Assembly (NCBI RefSeq): GCF_900187425.1
Contig: NZ_FYDJ01000018.1
Span: 1-64,000, forward strand
Direction of reading: 5' to 3'
Length of the DNA stretch: 64,000 nucleotides
DNA from: Pseudomonas sp. Irchel s3h14
Lineage (GTDB): Bacteria > Pseudomonadota > Gammaproteobacteria > Pseudomonadales > Pseudomonadaceae
The translations under genes and the position numbers were made by a program. The notes beneath the pieces are model-generated. The model had not been told where the DNA came from. It saw nothing but the letters and a program-made list of their open reading frames with translations, and did not search any database. Of this stretch, positions 1-8,170 are shown one piece after another. Position 1 is the stretch's first letter. The number at the start of each line of letters is the position of its first letter.

Positions 1-44
1 TTGAAAAGGTCGCCGAGGTCGAGCAGGTCCTGTTGAACAGACAT
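1..44 (-). CDS. 5' end of an unidentified gene, cut by the window edge
   Basis: Fourteen complete codons are visible, starting MSVQQDLLDLGDLF and running off the window. Codon choice (CTG, CTC, GAC, GGC) looks like genuine Pseudomonas coding sequence, whereas the opposite strand would use several rare AGG codons. The only Shine-Dalgarno candidate is a GGA six bases before the ATG, lying in the 3' arm of the hairpin at 51-76. No function can be proposed. Confidence 0.4.
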   Translation of the reverse strand, partial: MSVQQDLLDLGDLF

Positions 45-76
45 AAAAAATCCGATGCCAGAGGTCTGGCATCGGA
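45..76 (-). terminator. Perfect 10-bp hairpin with a T-run on the minus strand
   Basis: The arms 51-60 (tccgatgcca) and 67-76 are exact complements around a 6-base loop. On the minus strand six T follow at 50-45, and on the plus strand tttt follows. It would terminate the minus-strand gene at 182-886. It also ends one base before the ATG of the next minus-strand gene, so it could instead be an attenuator for that gene. Confidence 0.7.
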
Positions 77-181
77 TTTTCGGATAAGCCCGGCTTTGAC
101 TCAAATGCTTAAGTGAACAGCATTACGCTCTAGGGCGAGGCTCTTGGGTCAGTGGCGCCGAAGCGCCGCTGATGGATCGTG

Positions 182-886
182 TTACTGCGCGGCGATGCTG
201 TAGCCATCGAACGCGGTTTGCTGCTGAAGCGCGGTGATGATGTTCTTGCGGTTAACCGCTTGTTCGGCCCCGGCATTGTCCAGGAAGGTCTCGCTTTCCA
301 GTTCGGCTTCTTCGCCTTCGCCGACGAAGGTGAAGCCCAGGAACTCCAGCGCTTCACGGTCAACGTTCAGTCGCGAACGCGGGGTGCGCAGCGGCAACGT
401 CACGCTGATGCCGTCTTTGCTGATGGTGAACACTTCGACATCTTTCTTGGCGCGAGCAGCCTTGCTTTTGCCACTGCTCGGGTTGCTGACGGCCTGATGA
501 GTCTGGTTCAGCACTTTCAGTGCGAGGCCATAGACCAATTCCTGAAATGCCGGGTCGTCCTTGAAACTGGAGAGAATCCGGCTGATCGGGAATTTGCTGC
601 TCAAGTCTTCCAGGGCGGCAATGTCGGCAGCCTCGGCGTCCTTGAGCTGCTTGAGTTCGCCCATCAATTGGTAGGCTTTGTCGTCGTCGAAGCTGTCGTG
701 AGCCTGGCGAATCGCGGCGCGCAGCTCGCGGATCTGGTCGCTTTCCCGGGTGGACTGGAAAGCGTCCAGGACCATCTCGCTGATGGTCTTGGCCTGGGGC
801 ACGTGCTGTGAAAGATTGATGGAGTTTTCGTATTCCGCTTTGGACGACAAGGTGACTACGGATTCAGCGGTATTGGAATCGGACAT
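182..886 (-). CDS. Conserved-looking protein of unknown function, 234 aa
   Basis: I do not recognise a family. The protein has no signal peptide or membrane segment. Residues about 50-95 are rich in charged residues and alanine and should form helices or a short coiled coil. A lysine/alanine-rich linker lies near residue 140 (KSKAARAKK), followed by a probable beta-rich C-terminal domain (residues about 150-215). It lies downstream of, and on the same strand as, the membrane protein at 1024-1539 with a 137-bp gap, and ends before the hairpin at 51-76. Codon use matches the core genome. The ATG at 886 is the first in frame, with only a weak purine-rich stretch before it. Confidence 0.6.
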   Translation of the reverse strand: MSDSNTAESVVTLSSKAEYENSINLSQHVPQAKTISEMVLDAFQSTRESDQIRELRAAIRQAHDSFDDDKAYQLMGELKQLKDAEAADIAALEDLSSKFPISRILSSFKDDPAFQELVYGLALKVLNQTHQAVSNPSSGKSKAARAKKDVEVFTISKDGISVTLPLRTPRSRLNVDREALEFLGFTFVGEGEEAELESETFLDNAGAEQAVNRKNIITALQQQTAFDGYSIAAQ

Positions 887-1023
887 TGAAATTTCACTAC
901 TTCTTTTAACTTGGATTGAGGCGAGAAAGCTCTGGGCCTTTTCAGGCCGCCTAATCTATTGGACCGAGGCGGCGTTGTCACGGATGAACAGGCGGCTGGT
1001 CATCATTTTTGGTACAGCGGCTT

Positions 1024-1539
1024 TTAACCGGCGGCTATCTGGGGGCGTTTTGCCTGAAGTGTCAGCAGCAGCCGATAAAACGTCAACGCCCGACCGCTGA
1101 TCAGTCCACAGACAAAACCGGAAGCCGACGCCTTGAGCAGCAACATCTCCACGGTGGCGGCCATTTCCGGGTGAACGTCATCCTGGTAGCCGAAGTAATA
1201 GTTCACCGCAAAAAACAGCAGATAGAGCACCAGAGTTTTTAGCGTGCCCGGCACGATCAGGCCGGTTTGCGGATCATCCAGCTCAATGCCCTTGCGTGGG
1301 AAAATCAGCAGCGCCGCGAGGCTGCCCAGGATGACGGCGGCCAACCAGCAACTGACCGATAGCTGCGGATTCAGCGTCAGGTTCAGCGAATAGAGTGACC
1401 AGCCCAGCAATATCGGTGCTGTGACGAGCAATGAAGTTTTGCTTTCACGGGTCGGGGACAGGGCTTTGACGCCGAAGTAGCACAGCAGCAGAAATATCGC
1501 GTAAACCCACAATGGGGTGTTTTGCAGGGTGTTGAGCAT
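1024..1539 (-). CDS. DUF6622-like inner-membrane protein, 171 aa
   Basis: Four to five hydrophobic segments are visible (residues about 9-27, 37-57, 62-80, 103-120 and 135-155), separated by short polar loops, which fits a small polytopic inner-membrane protein. The opening (LQNTPLWVYAIFLLLCYFG) resembles the DUF6622 family as I recall it; the family has no established function. It ends the run of minus-strand genes downstream of the sensor kinase at 1604-3121, with a 64-bp gap that holds its start region. No catalytic motif is apparent. Confidence 0.6.
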   Translation of the reverse strand: MLNTLQNTPLWVYAIFLLLCYFGVKALSPTRESKTSLLVTAPILLGWSLYSLNLTLNPQLSVSCWLAAVILGSLAALLIFPRKGIELDDPQTGLIVPGTLKTLVLYLLFFAVNYYFGYQDDVHPEMAATVEMLLLKASASGFVCGLISGRALTFYRLLLTLQAKRPQIAAG

Positions 1540-1603
1540 CGCGCAGCGTCCTTGCCGAAATGGGTGCCGGGATATTAGCCGTTGCTGTGGCCCAGGCAGT
1601 GGA

Positions 1604-3121
1604 CTATTTCCCCAGCGAATTCAGATTCATCGACCGCACCGCCAATTGCTCGGCCGTTTGCTGATCCACCGCTAACGAAAAGCGAAAGGTCGCGCCGCGT
1701 CCGGGAACGTCAATCAGCTGGATCTCGCGGCCATGCAATTGCAGGATCCGGTGCACGATCCGCAATCCCAGTCCACCGTCACGCCGTGCGCCGCCAATGT
1801 TGAACGGGCGCAGGAACAGACCTTCGCGCAGTTCGGCAGCAATGCCGGGGCCGGTGTCGCTGACGGTAACTTCGATAAAAGGTCCTTCAGGGCGCAGGCT
1901 GAGCTCGATTTCTCCCCCTTGCGGGGTGTGGCGCAGGGCGTTGTCGAACAGGTTGGTGAGCACCCGCTCGATCAATCCAAGGTCGGCGCAGGCTGCTGAA
2001 ACATTGGGTGCGAAGGTGGCCTTCAGTTCGACCTGGCGCGCCTCGGCCGTCAGTTCGAACTTCTGGAAAATGTCCTGCACCAGATCGGTCAGCGAGAAAC
2101 GCTCCAGCACCGGTTGCACGAAGCCATGTTCCAGGCGCACCAGCTCCAGCAGCGATTGCGCCAGACCACCCACCTTGCGGCTTTGATCCAGCGCGATGCC
2201 CAGGTAACGGCGGCGGTCGGCGGGGGACAACGTGGCGTCCTTGAGCGACAAGGTTTCCAGGTAACCGTGCAGCGAGGCGAGAGGCGTGCGCAGGTCATGG
2301 GAGATGTTGGCCACCAGTTCACGGCGTTCCTGATCCTGGCGGGTCAACGAACGCCATTGCTCGCCGAGGCGCGCCTGCATCTGCCGGAAGGTCGCGTCGA
2401 GTATGGCAATTTCATCGTGGCTGGCGGCTTTTTCCACCGGGACTGACGCAGGGGGTGTTACTGGAGCGCCATCGATGTCGAACTGGCTGACGGTTTCGGT
2501 CAAGCGGCGCAAAGGTCGGGTGATGAGGGCGAATGCCGTGAGACCGGCAATCAGGCACAGCAACGCCACCAGCCCGATGGACAACAGCGCGGTATTAAGG
2601 GCGGCGCTGGTGGCGCCGCGTTCGGCGAAGCGGTCGTGCTCTTCGCTCAGCAGCACCACATAGAGATAGCCCACCGGTTTTCCATTGACCTGCAATGGCG
2701 CGGCGCTGAACACTTTGCGGCCATCGACGCTGCGCGGATCGTCGCCGAGAACCGGCAGGGCATCGCCCTTGAGCAGACGCTGGATCGGCGCCAGATCGAC
2801 CCGCTCCCGGCGTATCCGACCCTCGGGTGCAGCACTGCCGACAATCCGGCCCTCGGGGTCGAGCAGATAGACCTCGACACTGGGATTGACCAGCATCAGT
2901 TTGCTGAACAGGTCGCGCACGGCGTCGGGCATCAGGCCTTTGGTGTCCATCAGCACGGTGTCATGGGCGATGTGCCGGGCCAGATCCCGCGACAACCCTT
3001 GCACCACTTCCAGCTCATGCATCTTGTTGGACCGCACCTGCATCCAGGCCGACGTGCCGCAGCACACCAGCAGCAACACGGCGAACACCAGAGACAGGCG
3101 CTGAGTCAGGGTCAGTCTCAC
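1604..3121 (-). CDS. HAMP-containing sensor histidine kinase
   Basis: This 505-residue kinase has TM1 at about residues 8-25, a periplasmic sensor of about 150 residues, TM2 at about 177-200, a HAMP linker, a HisKA domain with phospho-acceptor His275 (NISHDLRTPL), then an HATPase with an N box (NLFDNALRHTP, about 390-400), DTGPGIA, and GLGLRIV. The GTG start at 3121 overlaps the response-regulator stop as GTGA, so the pair is translationally coupled. The pair is divergent from the exported MsrB/DipZ/MsrA genes. A role in sensing envelope oxidative or thiol stress is inferred from that position only; the sensor domain shows no diagnostic ligand motif. Confidence 0.9.
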   Translation of the reverse strand: MRLTLTQRLSLVFAVLLLVCCGTSAWMQVRSNKMHELEVVQGLSRDLARHIAHDTVLMDTKGLMPDAVRDLFSKLMLVNPSVEVYLLDPEGRIVGSAAPEGRIRRERVDLAPIQRLLKGDALPVLGDDPRSVDGRKVFSAAPLQVNGKPVGYLYVVLLSEEHDRFAERGATSAALNTALLSIGLVALLCLIAGLTAFALITRPLRRLTETVSQFDIDGAPVTPPASVPVEKAASHDEIAILDATFRQMQARLGEQWRSLTRQDQERRELVANISHDLRTPLASLHGYLETLSLKDATLSPADRRRYLGIALDQSRKVGGLAQSLLELVRLEHGFVQPVLERFSLTDLVQDIFQKFELTAEARQVELKATFAPNVSAACADLGLIERVLTNLFDNALRHTPQGGEIELSLRPEGPFIEVTVSDTGPGIAAELREGLFLRPFNIGGARRDGGLGLRIVHRILQLHGREIQLIDVPGRGATFRFSLAVDQQTAEQLAVRSMNLNSLGK

Positions 3122-3834
3122 GGCTGCTCCTCCCTAGGCGCGAATTTGTAGCCTCGTCCCCACACGGTGAGGATGCGTGCCGGTTGAGCCGGATCGGCTT
3201 CGATCTTTGCCCGCAAGCGGTTGATGTGAGTGTTGACGGTGTGCTCATAGCCTTCATGGCTGTAGCCCCAGACGGCGTTGAGCAGGTCCATGCGCGAGAA
3301 CACTTTGCCGGGCTGACGGGCGAAGAAATACAACAGGTCGAACTCCCGTGGCGTGAGGTCTAGACGGCGACCGTCAAGGGACACATCGCGCGTGATCGGG
3401 TCGATGGCGAGGCCGTCCGTGATCAGGCTGCCGGCGTCCATTTTCAGGTTGCGGGCCATGGCGTCGACCCGTCGCAACAGTGCTTTGACCCGGGCCACCA
3501 GTTCGAGCATCGAAAAGGGTTTGGCCAGGTAATCGTCGGCGCCGAGTTCGAGCCCGAGAATCCGGTGCACTTCGCTGGAGCGCGCACTGGTAATGATGAT
3601 CGGTGTGTAGCGGGCCATGGCGCGGGCGCGGCGGCAGATTTCCAGGCCATCAACGCCGGGCAGCATCAGGTCGAGGATCAGTGCGTCCCAGCTTCCTTGC
3701 TGCAGCAGGCGCATGCCTTCATCGCCGTCGGCGCAGTGCACCACCTCGAACTGCTCATCACGTAGATGCAGGCAGATAAGGTCGGCGATATGCAGGTCGT
3801 CCTCGACCACGAGGACGCGTTTGGTCTGTTCCAT
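3118..3834 (-). CDS. OmpR/PhoB-family response regulator
   Basis: The receiver domain has the acidic pair EDD at residues 11-13, phospho-acceptor Asp55 (LILDLMLPG) and the KPF lysine. A winged-helix domain follows (residues about 135-235) with the HTVNTHINRLRAKIE recognition-helix region and the GRGYKF wing, typical of the family. The ATG at 3834 is preferred over an in-frame TTG nine bases upstream because an AAGGA lies a suitable distance before it. It is the first gene of the regulator-kinase operon and divergent from msrB; the inverted repeat at 3893-3917 in the shared promoter region is a candidate operator. Confidence 0.92.
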   Translation of the reverse strand: MEQTKRVLVVEDDLHIADLICLHLRDEQFEVVHCADGDEGMRLLQQGSWDALILDLMLPGVDGLEICRRARAMARYTPIIITSARSSEVHRILGLELGADDYLAKPFSMLELVARVKALLRRVDAMARNLKMDAGSLITDGLAIDPITRDVSLDGRRLDLTPREFDLLYFFARQPGKVFSRMDLLNAVWGYSHEGYEHTVNTHINRLRAKIEADPAQPARILTVWGRGYKFAPREEQP

Positions 3835-3892
3835 CAAGCTCAATCCTTCGGCGCAATGAGCGCATTGTGCGGGTTTTCCGGGGCCTGAGTTA

Positions 3893-3917
3893 TCACGAAT
3901 TGTTTAACTTCTCGTGA
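3893..3917. promoter_or_regulatory. Inverted repeat in the divergent regulator/msrB promoter region
   Basis: TCACGA and TCGTGA form an exact inverted repeat separated by 13 bases in the 151-bp gap between the response regulator and msrB. Its location suggests an operator for the regulator or an oxidative-stress regulator. OmpR-type proteins usually prefer direct repeats, so the identity of the binding protein is open. Confidence 0.4.
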
Positions 3918-3985
3918 GGATTTGGCGATCAACCCAAGCCTAGGCTGTGTTCCATGACAGGCACCTGGAATTTTCGGAGACGACC

Positions 3986-4504
3986 ATGTTTTCACGGCGA
4001 CAGTTTCTCGTAGCAAGCGGCGGGCTAGGCGCTGCAGCCCTGGTCATCGGTGTATTGCCAAAATTTTCCGCCAGTTCTGCACTGGTCAGTGATGCCAGCG
4101 CGGCGGAGGTGTTCGAGGTGACTCACAGCGACAGTGAATGGCGCGCCATGCTCAGCGCCGAGCAGTACGAAATCCTGCGCGAAGAGGGCACTGAACGGGC
4201 CTACAGCAGCCCACTGAACAACGAGCACCGGGAAGGTACGTTTGCCTGTGCCGGCTGCGATCTGCCGCTGTTTTCTTCAGCGACCAAGTTCGACAGCCGC
4301 ACCGGTTGGCCGAGCTTCTGGGCACCGCTGGACAAAGCTGTGGCCACTCGTCAGGACCGCTCCTTCGGAGTGCTGCGCGAAGAAGTCCACTGCCGGCGTT
4401 GTGGCGGTCATCTGGGCCATGTCTTTGACGATGGGCCCAAACCTACCGGCTTGCGCTACTGCATGAACGGCCTGGCGATGACGTTTGTGCCGCAGGAGAC
4501 TTGA
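3986..4504 (+). CDS. msrB: Exported peptide-methionine (R)-S-oxide reductase MsrB
   Basis: Reduces the R epimer of methionine sulfoxide in proteins. The start at 3986 follows a GGAGA five bases upstream and gives a twin-arginine leader (SRRQFLVASG, residues 3-12) plus a hydrophobic stretch to about residue 30, predicting Tat-dependent export. The SelR domain follows, with zinc cysteines C88/C91 (CAGC) and C136/C139 (CRRC) and catalytic C159 in RYCMNG. The length is 172 residues, about 40 more than cytoplasmic MsrB because of the leader. It is the first gene of a three-gene unit with the DipZ-like protein and MsrA, implying repair of envelope proteins. An upstream in-frame ATG at 3947 lacks a good ribosome site and would bury the Tat motif. 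Confidence 0.9.
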   Translation: MFSRRQFLVASGGLGAAALVIGVLPKFSASSALVSDASAAEVFEVTHSDSEWRAMLSAEQYEILREEGTERAYSSPLNNEHREGTFACAGCDLPLFSSATKFDSRTGWPSFWAPLDKAVATRQDRSFGVLREEVHCRRCGGHLGHVFDDGPKPTGLRYCMNGLAMTFVPQET

Positions 4505-4547
4505 TCCGCGGGTACTCCCTTTCACTCACTTTATGCAGGTCGACGTT

Positions 4548-6323
4548 ATGTGGCTTCTGGTCCTCGCTTATCTCGGTGGTGTGCTGACGATTGTCAGCCC
4601 GTGCATCCTGCCGGTGCTGCCCTTTGTCTTCGCTCGCACCGGGCAGCCGTTTATGAAGAACGGGTTGCCGCTGTTGGCGGGCATGGCGCTGACGTTCGCG
4701 CTCGTCGCCTCGCTGGCAGCAGTGGGCGGTGGTTGGGTGGTGCAAGTCAATCAGTACGGTCGCTGGCTCGCGTTGCTGTTCGTTGCACTGTTCGGGCTGA
4801 CGCTGTTGCTGCCTCAATTGGCTGAGCGTCTGACCCGGCCACTGGTGGCAGCTGGCAGCCGGCTGTCGGAAGCCGCGGGCGCGGATCCCCGGCCGCGTCC
4901 CGGCGCTTCGTTCCTGATCGGCGTCGCCACGGGCCTGCTCTGGGCTCCGTGCGCCGGGCCGATTCTGGGTCTGTTGCTGACTGGAGCCGCGTTACAAGGG
5001 GCAAGCATCGCAACCACCTTGTTGTTGCTGGCCTACGCCGCGGGCGCCGCAACTTCCCTCGCGGTGGCGCTGCTGCTGGGCGGTAAAGTCTTTGCGGCGA
5101 TGAAACGTTCCATCGGCGCTGGCGAGTGGCTGCGTCGAGGCCTGGGCGCCGCAATGCTGGCCGGTGTCGCGGCGATCGCCTCGGGGCTCGACACCGGGAT
5201 TCTGGCGCGGATTTCAACGGCGTCCACCGGCGGTATCGAGCAGGCGTTGGTGGGGCGGTTGGTCGGCCAATCACCGAACGTTAGCGGGGCGATGATGGCG
5301 CAGGTTCCGGCCTCTGGAAGTGCAATGAAAGCGGCTGACAAAACGCCGGGCGCACTGCCGATTGAAGGCAACCTTCCAGCGCTGGATGGCGCGGTGCAAT
5401 GGCTCAACTCGCCACCCCTTACTGCGCAGGCCTTGAAAGGCAAAGTCGTGCTGGTGGATTTCTGGACTTACTCCTGCATCAACTGCCTGCGCTCGCTGCC
5501 GTATGTGAAGGCTTGGGCCGAGAAGTACCGCGATCAGGGATTGGTGGTGATTGGCGTCCATGCGCCCGAGTTTGCTTTCGAACGAGACGTAGGCAATGTC
5601 ACCAAAGCGATGAAGGACCTGGGCATCAACTACCCGGTGGCCATCGATAATGACTTCAAGGTCTGGCGAGCTTTCAACAACCAATATTGGCCGGCCCACT
5701 ACTTTGCCGACGCTCAGGGTCGCATCCGTTATCACCATTTTGGTGAGGGCGAGTACGCCGAATCGGAACGGGTGATCCAGCAACTGCTGCGCGAAGCGGG
5801 TGCCGAGAAGGTCGCAGACGGTCTGATCAATGCCAGCGCCGAGGGTGTTCAACTGGCCCCGGACATGAACGAAGTGCAATCGCCGGAAACCTATGTCGGC
5901 TACCAGCGTGCCGAGCATTTCGTGCCTGAAACCAGCCTGGTGCCGGACAAAGTGTCGGCCTATAGCGCTCCGTCGCAATTGGCACTCAACGATTGGAGCC
6001 TGGACGGTCAATGGAATGTCGGCTCGGAGCGGGCGACTGCAAGCGCGCCGGCCAGTCGCATCGTTTACCGCTTCCATGCCCGTGATCTGCATCTGGTGTT
6101 GGGGCCTGGTGCTGACGGTAAACCGGTGCGTTTCAAAGTGTTGATTGACGGAAAAGCCCCCGGCGATGACCACGGTACCGACGTGGCGCCCGATGGCAGC
6201 GGCAGCGTGACTGAACAACGTTTGTACCAATTGGTGCGCCAAACCGGCAGCGTGACGGATCGGACCTTCAGCATCGAGTTTCTCGATCCCGGAGTGTCGG
6301 CGTATGCGTTTACGTTCGGTTGA
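4548..6323 (+). CDS. DipZ-like fusion of a CcdA/DsbD transmembrane domain and a thioredoxin domain
   Basis: Expected to carry reducing equivalents from the cytoplasm to the periplasm. Residues 1-230 are a polytopic CcdA/DsbD domain with the two membrane redox cysteines in VSPCILPV (C19) and WAPCAGP (C135). A periplasmic thioredoxin fold follows, with WTYSCINC (C310/C313), then a roughly 130-residue C-terminal extension ending in a beta-rich module, the layout of mycobacterial DipZ. It lies 43 bp after msrB and 31 bp before msrA, so it plausibly recycles both exported Msr enzymes. Start codons at 4533 and 4548 are both possible; 4548 begins directly with the first membrane helix and has AGGT upstream. 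Confidence 0.88.
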   Translation: MWLLVLAYLGGVLTIVSPCILPVLPFVFARTGQPFMKNGLPLLAGMALTFALVASLAAVGGGWVVQVNQYGRWLALLFVALFGLTLLLPQLAERLTRPLVAAGSRLSEAAGADPRPRPGASFLIGVATGLLWAPCAGPILGLLLTGAALQGASIATTLLLLAYAAGAATSLAVALLLGGKVFAAMKRSIGAGEWLRRGLGAAMLAGVAAIASGLDTGILARISTASTGGIEQALVGRLVGQSPNVSGAMMAQVPASGSAMKAADKTPGALPIEGNLPALDGAVQWLNSPPLTAQALKGKVVLVDFWTYSCINCLRSLPYVKAWAEKYRDQGLVVIGVHAPEFAFERDVGNVTKAMKDLGINYPVAIDNDFKVWRAFNNQYWPAHYFADAQGRIRYHHFGEGEYAESERVIQQLLREAGAEKVADGLINASAEGVQLAPDMNEVQSPETYVGYQRAEHFVPETSLVPDKVSAYSAPSQLALNDWSLDGQWNVGSERATASAPASRIVYRFHARDLHLVLGPGADGKPVRFKVLIDGKAPGDDHGTDVAPDGSGSVTEQRLYQLVRQTGSVTDRTFSIEFLDPGVSAYAFTFG

Positions 6324-6354
6324 TCGTCAGCCCATTTATTCAGGAGTCAGCCTC

Positions 6355-7062
6355 ATGAAAACCCTATTCACCTGGCGCCGCACCCTGTTCGGCCTGGCCG
6401 CTGCCGGCGTCATCGGCCAATGCCTGGCGTTCTCCTTCGGTGCGGCGGAAGACGCGGTCATTATTCCTCCACCCACCCTCGACGAAACCACCCAGGCCGA
6501 CAGCGAAAGGGCGGTCTTTGCCGGCGGTTGCTTCTGGGGCGTCCAAGGCGTGTTCCAGCATGTCAAAGGGGTGAAGAAAGCGGTCTCCGGTTATGCCGGC
6601 GGTGCAGCCAACACTGCTCAGTACGAGCGGGTCAGCAATGGCGATACCGGTCATGCGGAATCCGTCGAAGTTACCTTCGACCCCCGTCAGGTCAGCTACG
6701 GCACCTTGCTGCAAATCTACTTCTCAGTGGCTCACAACCCTACCGAACTCAACCGTCAGGGACCTGACAGCGGCACTCAGTATCGCTCGGCGCTTTTCCC
6801 GGAAAACAGCGAGCAGCAGCGTATCGCTCAGGCCTACATCGCCCAACTGGACGCCGCCCGTTCGTTCAACAAACCCATTGTCACCAAGCTGGAGACCTAC
6901 AACGGTTTCTACCCGGCCGAGGAGGAGCATCAGGACTTTCTGACCGAGCACCCGACCTATCCCTACATCGTGATCAACGATCTACCGAAGGTTGCGCAGC
7001 TGAAAAAGCTTTATCCGGATCGGTATCAGGAGAAACCGGTATTGGTGAAGGCGGGGATGTGA
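6355..7062 (+). CDS. msrA: Exported peptide-methionine (S)-S-oxide reductase MsrA
   Basis: Reduces the S epimer of methionine sulfoxide. The ATG at 6355 has AGGAG upstream and gives a basic, hydrophobic N-terminus (residues 1-30, TWRRTLFGLAAAG), read as a signal peptide or membrane anchor; the catalytic GCFWG follows with Cys59. The family blocks SGYAGG, GHAESVEV, HNPTELNRQGPD and EEEHQDF are all present. The length is 235 residues, longer than a minimal MsrA because of the leader. It is the third gene of the msrB-dipZ-msrA unit and convergent with the diguanylate cyclase, so the pair of Msr enzymes covers both sulfoxide epimers in the envelope. Confidence 0.92.
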   Translation: MKTLFTWRRTLFGLAAAGVIGQCLAFSFGAAEDAVIIPPPTLDETTQADSERAVFAGGCFWGVQGVFQHVKGVKKAVSGYAGGAANTAQYERVSNGDTGHAESVEVTFDPRQVSYGTLLQIYFSVAHNPTELNRQGPDSGTQYRSALFPENSEQQRIAQAYIAQLDAARSFNKPIVTKLETYNGFYPAEEEHQDFLTEHPTYPYIVINDLPKVAQLKKLYPDRYQEKPVLVKAGM

Positions 7063-7081
7063 GAAGTGAAGGGCATAGCCT

Positions 7082-8095
7082 TTACCACGAAATCACATTC
7101 TTGCCCGCGATCTTCGACCGATACAGCGCCTGATCGGCCCTGGCCAGCAACCCGGTCTGTTGTTCTTCGTCAAAGCGCTGAACCACGCCAAAACTCATGG
7201 TCACTTGAAAGTCCCCCACTGGCAGCAGGCTTGCGAGACCATGGCGGATACGTTCGGCGAGGGCCCGGGCATCGGCGAGAGCTGTATTGGGTAGGATCAG
7301 GATGAACTCGTCGCCACCCCAACGCGCGAGCAGATCGCCCTCGCGTACGCAGTGCTTCACGCTATCGATCACCCGCACCAATGCCGCATCGCCCAGCGCG
7401 TGGCCATAGTGATCGTTGATGTTCTTGAAGTCGTCGATGTCCATCGCAATCAGCGACAGCGGTTGTCGAAAGCGCTGGGCGCGTTCGCATGCCTGGGGCA
7501 GGGCTTTTTCCAGAAGATAACGATTGGCGATTGAGGTCAGTGTGTCGGTTTCCGCCAGTTTGCGGTTTTCTTCGAGTTGGATTTGCAGTTGCTGATTGAC
7601 GCGAGACAACTCTCGGGTACGTTCTTCAACGATCGCTTCAAGGGATTGGTTGCGCCGTTCAAGCGCTTCGTACAGGCGTTTCTTGTCTTCGATGCTGCGG
7701 TGCGCGCCGACCATCCGCGCCACCGAGCCGTCGGTATTGCGTGCCAGTACGTAGCCACGGTCTTCGATCCAGGTATAGCTGCCATCCTGCATGCGACAGC
7801 GATATTCGGCCTGATAGCCGGGGGCGCGCTGATTCAGGTAGTCATCGAACAGTGCCATGACGTGCTGGTAATCGTCGGGATGGATCACGTTTTCCCAGGT
7901 CAACACGTTGTTATTCAGGGAATGAGGCGGGTAGCCGAGCATCTCGTACCACCCGGGGTTGCGATAGACGAACCCGGTGTTGGCGTTCCAGTCCCAGATG
8001 CCGTCGCTGACCAGTTCCAGAATGGTGTGCAGCATGTCTTCGTTCAAATCCTGCAGATTGAACTTCAACGGCTCGATATTCGACGCCTCACCCAT
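7082..8095 (-). CDS. PAS-GGDEF diguanylate cyclase
   Basis: Makes cyclic di-GMP from two GTP. A PAS3-type sensor covers residues about 20-140 (DGIWDWNANTG, EMLGYPP, HPDDYQ), then a coiled-coil linker (about 145-185), then the GGDEF domain. The active site is GGDEF, and five residues before it stands REGD, the RxxD of the allosteric inhibitory I-site, so product feedback is expected. No membrane segment or EAL domain is present, so it should be soluble and cytosolic. It is convergent with msrA, leaving only a 19-bp gap with a small AAGGGC/GCCTTT hairpin between them. Confidence 0.93.
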   Translation of the reverse strand: MGEASNIEPLKFNLQDLNEDMLHTILELVSDGIWDWNANTGFVYRNPGWYEMLGYPPHSLNNNVLTWENVIHPDDYQHVMALFDDYLNQRAPGYQAEYRCRMQDGSYTWIEDRGYVLARNTDGSVARMVGAHRSIEDKKRLYEALERRNQSLEAIVEERTRELSRVNQQLQIQLEENRKLAETDTLTSIANRYLLEKALPQACERAQRFRQPLSLIAMDIDDFKNINDHYGHALGDAALVRVIDSVKHCVREGDLLARWGGDEFILILPNTALADARALAERIRHGLASLLPVGDFQVTMSFGVVQRFDEEQQTGLLARADQALYRSKIAGKNVISW

Positions 8096-8170
8096 CTCCG
8101 CACTCCCTGCCGCCCTGATATCTAAGTGACCCGCCTGTCGAGGAGATTAGTCGATGGTGTATTGAGCCTG

